This document shows, piece by piece, positions 1-5,550 of a DNA stretch of 5,550 bases (within the stretch, counting starts at the first letter, position 1; each line of letters opens with the position of its first letter). The stretch is from Actinomycetota bacterium (lineage in GTDB: Bacteria; Actinomycetota; Humimicrobiia; Humimicrobiales; Humimicrobiaceae): assembly GCA_022865545.1 (NCBI GenBank), contig JALHTA010000350.1, positions 1-5,550 on the forward strand, in the 5' to 3' direction. The position numbers and the translations under genes are program-made. A model generated the notes under the pieces. That model worked only from the letters and a program-made list of their open reading frames with translations. It did not search any database and was not told the origin of the DNA.

Positions 1-492
1 ACTTTCAGAAGAGGCAAGGATCTTCTTTGCGGATCCCGCATTCCTGCGGACCATCCGGCTGTATTTTTTAATGAACCAGTCAAAATTAAATTCCGGAAAT
101 CTCATGAATGCAAGATCATGTATGGTAAGCACAATATTCTTACTGAAGGTAGGAGGAATCATATAATCCATGCAGTGAAATATATCAGCCTTAAAACCGG
201 TGAACTCAACAGGGGGAAATCCGAGCTTCTCACGGACTCTCAGGTATTTCCCGGATACTTTTAGAAACTTGAATCTGATCTTATCATCCGCTGATCCATG
301 TCCGAGACTATAAGCCAGGTCGAGATACTTATTATCTGTATAGGTGCCGAATAAGAAGTATGAGTTATCTGAGTCGACAGTAAGGAGTCCTTTTATCAGA
401 TTCAGGATATACCTTCCCGCCCCGATATCCTGGCCGTGATTTATAAGCGAAGATACCTCAAGGCCTATTTGTAGTTTTTTATTATCTGTCAT
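1..492 (-). CDS. GT4-family glycosyltransferase, N-terminal domain (gene cut by left edge)
   Basis: The first 164 codons of a glycosyltransferase are visible; the rest lies beyond base 1. The product starts MTDNKKLQIGLEVSSL and carries a GAGRYI loop at residues 24-29, the glycine-rich loop near the start of many GT4 enzymes of the WbaZ/PimA/mannosyltransferase type. Residues 103-114 (DIFHCMDYMIPP) and 123-134 (TIHDLAFMRFPE) are further landmarks of this group. The visible part is therefore most of the N-terminal Rossmann domain of a GT-B enzyme, the acceptor side. The donor-binding C-terminal domain with the EX7E motif is not in the window. The enzyme would be soluble or peripheral, with no signal peptide or membrane segment seen. 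The ATG overlaps the TGA of the upstream glycosyltransferase gene as ATGA, and no convincing Shine-Dalgarno precedes it, so translational coupling is likely. The sugar specificity is unknown. The family call is firm; a mannosyl- or rhamnosyltransferase role is only a guess. Confidence 0.92.
   Translation of the reverse strand, partial: MTDNKKLQIGLEVSSLINHGQDIGAGRYILNLIKGLLTVDSDNSYFLFGTYTDNKYLDLAYSLGHGSADDKIRFKFLKVSGKYLRVREKLGFPPVEFTGFKADIFHCMDYMIPPTFSKNIVLTIHDLAFMRFPEFNFDWFIKKYSRMVRRNAGSAKKILASSES
489..492 (-). promoter_or_regulatory. ATGA stop-start overlap (translational coupling)
   Basis: The TGA of the 789-codon gene (491-489) and the ATG of the downstream glycosyltransferase gene (492-490) share bases as ATGA on the minus strand. 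The 20 bases before this ATG contain no purine-rich Shine-Dalgarno, which suggests that ribosomes finishing the first gene re-initiate on the second and keep the two enzymes in a fixed ratio. The overlap is seen directly; the coupling is inferred. Confidence 0.75.
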
Positions 493-2858
493 GACAATTT
501 GTCAATAAACTCATGAACCGAAATCGGCTCATATTCAAGTTTTCCATGAAGTATGTCCTTAAACAGGCTGGATTCTATCTTGAACTTGGTATTTTCAAGG
601 CTTGTGAGGTAATTAACATATCCTTCATACTTTTCATCTCCGATAAGCGAGAAAAGTCTTCTGTAGGACTGAAGCAGATTTGAGATCGCATATACAGGTT
701 CATTTCTTGCCATATCGAAAAATACCGATTCTCCCCAGCTGTATTTCGTGACATCAGAATCAAATATCTGCCTTGAAAACTGGATATACTGTCTTTTCCT
801 GCGCAGACCCCTGGTGCTGCCTTTAAAATCCCTCATTATCTTTTTAGATAGGGTCCTCATATTGGGATCCTTATAATTGGATCTGTGGATGCCGAATTCA
901 TTGCTGATTATCCTTTTAAGGTTTCCATCACTACTGTTCTTATAAGCAGTCCTTAGCTGGTTTAATTTCTGCCAGTAGTATTTTGTCTGGAAACCCGTGG
1001 CCTCGTCCCTGAAGCTATAACTATGACGGTGATAAAGTATTGCCTGAGGGCATGACCTGAACTTATATCCATGAAGGGCAGCTCTATACGAAAAGTCCAC
1101 ATCCTCATAAAAAAGGAAGAAACCCGGATCGACCGGTCCTACTTTATCTTTTAAAAATGCCCTCCTCCTTACAAGTGCCGATACAAAGGAAAGCCCGAAA
1201 ATATCCTCGCATCTATTGTACTGGCTGAGGTCAAGCTGTCCGAGCCCATAATGACCGAGGTTTAGATTACTGTCTATATAGAGCCCTACACTTTCGATAA
1301 ATTCCCTCTGAAAGTATAGTTTGACTTTTGGTGCCACTCCTATGTATATACTATCAAGCTCGTTTATCAGATGTACCATCTGCTGGACGGCATCGATATT
1401 GTATACAACATCAAAATTTGAGATCAGGATAAGTTCCGAGCTTGCATGGCCCATGGCCTGGTTTAGGCCCGCCCCATAACCCAGGTTTTTCTTTGAGTAA
1501 AAGACCTTTACTCCTGGAAATTCCACTTTTATTTCGTCAAGGACCTCCGGGTTAGATGAATTATTGTCAAATATTATTATCTCCAGATCCTTATGAGTCT
1601 GGTTCATTAAAGACTGCAGGCATTCCTTTATCACAAGATATGATGAATTATAATTCACAATAACAACCGATACTTCGGAACTTTTCTGGGGTCTGTAGCG
1701 GTTTATATCAGGCTTTGGCTTTATGTCAGAGTCCTTGAGGTCAAGCATGTCCTTAATAAGGGCGTCATAATTATTGACGCTGTTTTCCCAGGAAAAAGCT
1801 CTGGAATACTCCAGAGCTTTTTTGCCCATTTTCTTACGCATATCAGGATTTAGTATCATTATCTCAAGCTTTTCCCTGAACTGTTTGCTATCTTCTACCA
1901 AAAATCCCGTCTTTTCATTATTTGCGACTTCCGGATGAGCACCGATATTATAGCTGATAGTGGGTTTTCCAAATCCCTCAGCCTCGGCAACAGGCAGGTC
2001 AAAGCCTTCCCATCTTGACGCAGTGGTATATAGATCACAGGAACTATAAATGAGGGGCATGAGTGATTCAGGCGCATTTCCGATAGCAAGTATGCCCTGG
2101 TTCATAAGGTATTCCTCATCATTTTTCGAACCATACCCGACTGTCATAAGTTTTATATTCTTATACTTCGCATAGGTCTGCTGATAGATGGATATCAGGT
2201 CGCTGAGACCGTTGTATGGTTGATTGGTAAGATTCAGCCTGCCGACATAAAGCATCAGGATATCATCGGGAGATACTCCCCAATTCTTTCTGAAATCTGC
2301 TATTGCTTCCGGGGTAATATTAGTTTTATGGTAGTGGTCAGCTCCATTATATATATAAGATGCCTTCTTCCTGAGCGGGAGGGGAAGGCAATCCAGAAGG
2401 TATTTTGATACTGTCACAAGCGCCCCGGCCCTTTTGAAATAGGAGATATTCTGTGAATACTCCATATATCTTAACTTTATTCTCCTCTTTAGCGGCAGGC
2501 CGGTAACCGATATGATGCCGTGGTCGACAGCCAGAACAGGGGCATTGAGCCTGGGAATCAGGCTGTAGAACGGAAAGGACTGGATTATAAAAAGATCGAT
2601 ATCCTTGCTGTTAAGATAGGGCACAAGCTTTCTTATCCTCTGTTCGTATATTATAGGATTAGACGCTGGTTTGAAATAATGCAGTTTCTCAATATAGTAG
2701 GACTTTCTGTGTGTAAAAGTCTCGTCAAAATAATTGCAGTAGACTTTGGTATAGTAGCCTTTTTTTGCGAGCCCGTCTGCCAGGCGGTCCACGACGAGAT
2801 CCACTCCATGACCCTTTATCATCCGTTCGGTTATAAATGCTATGTTTATTTCTTTCAT
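489..2858 (-). CDS. Two-module glycosyltransferase, GT4 then GT2 (789 aa)
   Basis: This complete gene encodes two glycosyltransferases in one chain. Residues 1 to about 375 form a GT4, GT-B-fold module. It starts MKEINIAFITERMIKGHGVD, has a donor-domain start at LMLYVGRLN (201-209), and has a canonical EX7E motif, E284 and E292, within WEGFDLPVAEAEGFGKP. A short linker (about 376-394) leads to a GT2, GT-A-fold module. This begins SVVIVNYNSS (397-406) and carries FDNNSS (430-435), NFD (481-483, the metal/nucleotide-binding DxD-like position) and EDVDFSYR (585-592, with the likely catalytic acid). HRHS (610-613) follows. These are hallmarks of WbbL/rhamnosyltransferase-like GT2 enzymes. The last 100-150 residues match no domain I recognise. 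No membrane segment is seen. The start is preceded only by a weak GGA nine bases upstream. The 3' end overlaps the next glycosyltransferase gene by four bases, so the two are probably one operon. Each module likely adds one sugar to the same growing lipid-linked glycan; the sugars are unknown. Confidence 0.95.
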   Translation of the reverse strand: MKEINIAFITERMIKGHGVDLVVDRLADGLAKKGYYTKVYCNYFDETFTHRKSYYIEKLHYFKPASNPIIYEQRIRKLVPYLNSKDIDLFIIQSFPFYSLIPRLNAPVLAVDHGIISVTGLPLKRRIKLRYMEYSQNISYFKRAGALVTVSKYLLDCLPLPLRKKASYIYNGADHYHKTNITPEAIADFRKNWGVSPDDILMLYVGRLNLTNQPYNGLSDLISIYQQTYAKYKNIKLMTVGYGSKNDEEYLMNQGILAIGNAPESLMPLIYSSCDLYTTASRWEGFDLPVAEAEGFGKPTISYNIGAHPEVANNEKTGFLVEDSKQFREKLEIMILNPDMRKKMGKKALEYSRAFSWENSVNNYDALIKDMLDLKDSDIKPKPDINRYRPQKSSEVSVVIVNYNSSYLVIKECLQSLMNQTHKDLEIIIFDNNSSNPEVLDEIKVEFPGVKVFYSKKNLGYGAGLNQAMGHASSELILISNFDVVYNIDAVQQMVHLINELDSIYIGVAPKVKLYFQREFIESVGLYIDSNLNLGHYGLGQLDLSQYNRCEDIFGLSFVSALVRRRAFLKDKVGPVDPGFFLFYEDVDFSYRAALHGYKFRSCPQAILYHRHSYSFRDEATGFQTKYYWQKLNQLRTAYKNSSDGNLKRIISNEFGIHRSNYKDPNMRTLSKKIMRDFKGSTRGLRRKRQYIQFSRQIFDSDVTKYSWGESVFFDMARNEPVYAISNLLQSYRRLFSLIGDEKYEGYVNYLTSLENTKFKIESSLFKDILHGKLEYEPISVHEFIDKLS
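492..504. repeat. Short perfect inverted repeat at the gene junction
   Basis: TGACAA-T-TTGTCA has perfect six-base arms around a single central base, and it ends on the A of the downstream gene's ATG. A second palindrome, GTCATGAC (488-495), is centred on the start codon itself. Both lie in the last codons of the 789-codon gene (Asp-Lys-Leu-Ser). The one-base loop is too tight for a good RNA hairpin unless the inner pairs open, so any effect on initiation is speculative and chance is quite possible. Confidence 0.35.
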
Positions 2859-3012
2859 CTGTGAAAATCCATGTAAAACAATATTATTTAATAAACTTTA
2901 TATATTTATTCATAAATTTATAGTCTTTATACGGATAGACTCTGTGATCATGCTTAAGGTAATTTTTCCTCAACTTTAATTTATAATACATATAATATCA
3001 ACTATTTTATTC

Positions 3013-3051
3013 TAATAAGACCGCCTTACAAAGTTAAGGATTTAATAAGAC
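3013..3051 (+). repeat. Nine-base direct repeat TAATAAGAC, copies 30 bases apart
   Basis: TAATAAGAC occurs at 3013-3021 and again at 3043-3051, so the copies start exactly 30 bases apart, close to three helical turns. They lie just upstream of the predicted -35 region of the plus-strand gene. Paired sites at whole-turn spacing suit a dimeric or cooperative regulator, but the region is AT-rich and short repeats arise easily by chance. The sequence identity is certain; the function is not known. Confidence 0.4.
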
Positions 3052-3124
3052 TTCACTTTGAATATTGTTTAAAATGAATTGTTTGTTATAATTTACCCTA
3101 AATTGGATATAAATAGGATTTAAT
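3037..3124 (+). repeat. Ten-base direct repeat AGGATTTAAT flanking the promoter
   Basis: AGGATTTAAT occurs at 3037-3046 and 3115-3124. The similarity runs on: the first copy continues AAGA and the second CAAGA. The two copies bracket the predicted promoter, one upstream of the -35 and one about 15 bases after the predicted transcription start. This arrangement could be an operator pair for a looping repressor. The first copy also overlaps the second copy of the TAATAAGAC repeat. The role is inferred only. Confidence 0.4.
3065..3092 (+). promoter_or_regulatory. Sigma70-type promoter with extended -10
   Basis: A perfect -10 hexamer TATAAT (3087-3092) is preceded by TG one base upstream (3084-3085), which makes an extended -10 element. 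A weak -35, TTGTTT (3065-3070), sits 16 bases upstream. Extended -10 promoters often tolerate a poor -35. Transcription would begin near 3099-3100, giving a leader of about 50 bases before the ATG at 3150. It drives the plus-strand fusion glycosyltransferase. In AT-rich DNA such matches can be fortuitous, but the combination with a well-placed ribosome binding site is supportive. Confidence 0.55.
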
Positions 3125-3135
3125 CAAGAATTCTT

Positions 3136-3140
3136 AGGAG
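3136..3140 (+). promoter_or_regulatory. Shine-Dalgarno AGGAG for the plus-strand glycosyltransferase
   Basis: AGGAG lies nine bases before the ATG at 3150 and fixes that start. The encoded protein begins MRDILGFPLISIAIVNLNG, and the conserved first beta strand of the GT2 fold starts only about nine residues in, as expected for a correct start. Confidence 0.8.
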
Positions 3141-3149
3141 TTTTAATAT

Positions 3150-5550
3150 ATGAGAGATATCCTCGGTTTTCCCCTGATATCAATAGCAATTGTAAACCTG
3201 AACGGAAAAGATTATTTAAAGGATTGCCTGGAAAGTATCAAAGGGCTGGATTATCCCCGTGATAGGATCGAAATAATCATTGTAGATAATGGTTCCAGAG
3301 ACTCTTCTGTAAGTTTTTTACAATCTGAGTACAGCCAGGTAAAACTTATAAAGAATAATAAGAATATGGGTTTTGCCTATGCAAATAATCAGGCTGCAAA
3401 AGTGGCAAAGGGTGAGTATATAGCATTTCTCAATAATGATACGAAAGTGGACAGCAAGTGGCTAATAGAGCTATTAAGGCCCATCTATGGAGATAGTGAG
3501 ACTGTTGCATCAGGGTCAAAAGTGCTTTCAATGGATGGTAAGAGTCTTGATTTTGTAGGCGGGATGATAAACTTCGAGGGTAAGGGTTTTCAGATAGATT
3601 TTGGCATTCCGGTTGAAAGGGACAGGCATTTCCAGTATAAATATCTGCCTTTTGTAAATGGCGGAGCCATGCTTATAAAACGTGATATATTCCTTGATGC
3701 CGGTGGATTTGATGAGGATTTCTTTGCATATTATGAAGATGTGGACCTGGGCTGGAGATTGTGGGTACTGGGCTACAAGATCATATTCGCACCAGAGTCT
3801 ATTGTATATCATCACCATCACGGGACATCCAGAGTATTCAGCGAAGATAGATTAAGGTTCCTCAAGGAGAGAAACTCGCTATATTCTGTATTCAAAAATT
3901 ATGATGACAGCAATCTTGCAAGAGCATTTTCCGGTACGCTTGCAAATATTTTTAACCGCGTTTTTGTTGATCTGGATTTTGATTATGGTAAATATTACGA
4001 CCTTTCCGGGATAGCAATTCCGGAAGAAGTAAGCAGGAGGAAGGGATACATCGAGGCAAGCAGTAAAATGGACAATAAAAAAGGCCCTGGCGGGGTCACT
4101 GCCGGCGGTGAAGAGGTATGCATATCAAGGGAGCCCCTGAGCTCACTTGCTGCTGCAAAAAGCTTTTTTGATGATCTGCCCGGACTGGTAAAAAAGAGGG
4201 AGAAAATACAGGCCGCGCGGAAAAGAGACGATAAAGCGGTTTTTTCATATTTTAAAGCTCAGTTTATGCCTGTCTCAGCAGATCCTGTCTACCGGAGAAA
4301 TCATATTGAAATGCTTGAGAGCCTGGGCATTTATAAAGTCTTTGAGAAAGAGATCAAGAGGACAATTGCTATAATAACAAGTGAAGTGGTGGCAAGTGAG
4401 ATGGCTGGACCTGCAATAAGGGTCTGGAATTTTTCAAAGGAACTGTCAGAACATATGAATGTTATACTTGCCATACCAAACAAACCCGATCCCGGGGATC
4501 ATGATTTTAAAATAGTCCAGTACAATGATGAGGGACACTTGAGGGAGATAATAAAGGATGCAGATATCCTCCTGTGCAATGGTATGACATTATCAAAGTT
4601 CAGAAGCCTTAAGGACTCAGGGAAATATCTTATAATCGATATATATGATCCTTATAATCTTGCCACCCTTGCTGAATACAGTGGTGAGAATATGAAGGAA
4701 AGGCTTGAGATATATAAGTCGATCCAGAAATATTTTAATGAGCAGTTCTATTATGGAGACTTTTTTATATGCGCTTCTGACAGACAGAGGGACTTCTGGC
4801 TCGGGATGCTTGCAGCGCTTAACAGGGTAAATCCTTTTGCATACAATATAGACCCAACACTTAAGAGGATGATAAGCGTGGTTCCGTTCGGGCTGCCTTC
4901 TCATAGGCCCATCCATACTGTAGATGTCCTGAAAGGCAAGATCAAGGGGATCGAAAAGAATGATTTTGTGATCATCTGGGGAGGCGGTATCTATAACTGG
5001 TTTGACCCGCTGACCCTTGTAAAAGCCATGGCTCTTGTAAAAGAAAAAAGAAGTGATATCAAGCTTTTCTTTATGGGTGTAAAACATCCAAATCCCGAAG
5101 TAAAGGCTCTTGGAATGGTAAATGATACGGTAGAGCTTGCCAAAAGACTTGATCTTTATGAAAAAAATATCTTTTTTAACTTTGGCTGGGTAGATTATAA
5201 AGAGCGTCAGAACTACTTTCTTGAAGCAGATGCCGGTATTATAACCCATCCCGAGCATATAGAGACAAGATTTTCATTCAGGACAAGAATACTGGATTAC
5301 CTGTGGGCAGGACTTCCTATCATATCGACTGAAGGTGATCATTTAAGCGATATGGTAAAAATAAAGAGGCTTGGACTTGTGACAAAAGAAGGATCTCCGG
5401 AGGAACTAGCAGAAGCGATACTTGCGATGGCCGGGGATAATAAGTTCTACGCTGAATATGTTAAAAATATTGCCATAACCGCAAAAGACTTTACATGGGA
5501 CAAAGTATGCAGGCCTATAATAGATTTCTGCATGGACCCAGTCTCGAATG
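3150..5550 (+). CDS. Two-module glycosyltransferase, GT2 then GT4-like (3' end outside window)
   Basis: This frame is open for 800 codons and has no stop before the right edge. Residues 8 to about 245 are a GT2, GT-A-fold module: ISIAIVNLNG (10-19), VDNGS (45-49), LNNDT (94-98, the DxD-like site), NGGAMLIKR (170-178), EDVDLGWR (196-203) and HHHHGTS (221-227). A connecting region of roughly 245-403 contains a glycine-rich stretch near 312-320 and a basic helix, KKREKIQAARKRDD (348-361). A GT-B-like module follows, with AGPAIRVW (419-426), IDIYDPYNL (496-504), RDFWLGMLAAL (547-557), WGGGIYNWFDP (610-620) and ETRFSFRTRILDYLWAGLP (705-723). From memory, these GT-B motifs mark a recurrent bacterial group found in polysaccharide loci, often with this same GT2 fusion. 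The usual EX7E pair is altered: D716 sits at the second Glu position and the first is not an obvious Glu. The DFTWDKV segment near residue 785 suggests that the donor domain ends close to the edge. No signal peptide or membrane segment is seen. It is transcribed away from the other glycosyltransferase genes; substrates are unknown. Confidence 0.92.
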   Translation, partial: MRDILGFPLISIAIVNLNGKDYLKDCLESIKGLDYPRDRIEIIIVDNGSRDSSVSFLQSEYSQVKLIKNNKNMGFAYANNQAAKVAKGEYIAFLNNDTKVDSKWLIELLRPIYGDSETVASGSKVLSMDGKSLDFVGGMINFEGKGFQIDFGIPVERDRHFQYKYLPFVNGGAMLIKRDIFLDAGGFDEDFFAYYEDVDLGWRLWVLGYKIIFAPESIVYHHHHGTSRVFSEDRLRFLKERNSLYSVFKNYDDSNLARAFSGTLANIFNRVFVDLDFDYGKYYDLSGIAIPEEVSRRKGYIEASSKMDNKKGPGGVTAGGEEVCISREPLSSLAAAKSFFDDLPGLVKKREKIQAARKRDDKAVFSYFKAQFMPVSADPVYRRNHIEMLESLGIYKVFEKEIKRTIAIITSEVVASEMAGPAIRVWNFSKELSEHMNVILAIPNKPDPGDHDFKIVQYNDEGHLREIIKDADILLCNGMTLSKFRSLKDSGKYLIIDIYDPYNLATLAEYSGENMKERLEIYKSIQKYFNEQFYYGDFFICASDRQRDFWLGMLAALNRVNPFAYNIDPTLKRMISVVPFGLPSHRPIHTVDVLKGKIKGIEKNDFVIIWGGGIYNWFDPLTLVKAMALVKEKRSDIKLFFMGVKHPNPEVKALGMVNDTVELAKRLDLYEKNIFFNFGWVDYKERQNYFLEADAGIITHPEHIETRFSFRTRILDYLWAGLPIISTEGDHLSDMVKIKRLGLVTKEGSPEELAEAILAMAGDNKFYAEYVKNIAITAKDFTWDKVCRPIIDFCMDPVSN

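Larger units (their letters stand above)
2859..3149. promoter_or_regulatory. Divergent intergenic region, AT-rich
   Basis: These 291 bases separate the divergent starts and are clearly richer in A+T than the flanking genes. They hold the plus-strand promoter and ribosome binding site and the direct repeats listed separately. For the minus-strand gene, several AT-rich -10-like boxes lie within about 75 bases of its start (minus-strand TATAAA at about 2929-2934 and 2920-2925), but none has a convincing -35 partner, so I do not assign one. Two extra plus-strand TATAAT hexamers (2982-2987 and 2991-2996) also lack a -35. No RNA gene, riboswitch or coding sequence was recognised. Confidence 0.7.

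Noticed and set aside
511..534. Possible hairpin (CCGA/TCGG arms at about 518-527) near the end of the 789-codon gene as a terminator
   Set aside because: The loop is only two to four bases, no U-run follows, and it lies in coding sequence just before a coupled gene, where termination would be unexpected.
2520..2864. 114-codon plus-strand frame opposite the start of the 789-codon gene
   Set aside because: The minus-strand frame gives a clear GT4 N-terminus here, and the plus-strand product has no recognisable features.
2853..2870. Five-codon leader frame (MDFHR) overlapping the minus-strand start codon
   Set aside because: It has no ribosome binding site and no runs of regulatory codons; such short frames are expected by chance.
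2945..2950. TGATCA palindrome in the intergenic region as a CRP-like site
   Set aside because: Only six bases are symmetrical and the TGTGA-N6-TCACA layout is absent.
3528..3821. 97-codon antisense open frame inside the GT2 module
   Set aside because: It lies opposite the conserved NGGAMLIKR and EDVDLGWR region and its translation resembles no family.
3810..3821. Four consecutive histidines (HHHHG) that could suggest a tag or metal site
   Set aside because: The run follows IVYH-type sequence at the place where GT2 rhamnosyltransferase-like enzymes normally carry conserved histidines (HxH), so it is part of the fold.
4617..5258. 213-codon open frame antisense to the plus-strand fusion gene
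   Set aside because: It overlaps the most motif-rich part of the GT4-like module, shows no recognisable domain and has no good ribosome site. It is a shadow of the real reading frame.

Overview
The window is a polysaccharide glycosyltransferase locus, probably from a bacterium. It has an AGGAG ribosome binding site and a sigma70-type extended -10 box. Arginine is encoded mostly by AGA/AGG and isoleucine often by ATA, which argues against an enteric bacterium. The sequence alone does not fix the phylum, and an archaeon is not strictly excluded.

The layout is divergent. On the minus strand lies a complete 789-codon gene (489-2858). It overlaps by four bases (ATGA) a second glycosyltransferase gene (1-492) that runs off the left edge. 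On the plus strand a third gene starts at 3150 and is still open at the right edge after 800 codons. Between the divergent starts is an AT-rich 291-base region. It holds a good promoter and Shine-Dalgarno for the plus-strand gene and several short direct repeats.

All three proteins are nucleotide-sugar glycosyltransferases, and two are two-enzyme fusions. The 789-residue protein is GT4 (GT-B fold) followed by GT2 (GT-A fold). The plus-strand protein has the reverse order, GT2 then a GT4-like module of the 'AGPxIRxW' type. The partial protein is the N-terminal domain of an ordinary GT4 enzyme. The window therefore carries at least five glycosyltransferase modules in three polypeptides. This fits stepwise assembly of an O-antigen, capsule, exopolysaccharide or S-layer glycan at the cytoplasmic face of the membrane. 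Donor and acceptor sugars cannot be read from the sequence. No mobile element, RNA gene or CRISPR array is visible. The window looks like an ordinary but architecturally rich glycan locus rather than a clearly new system.
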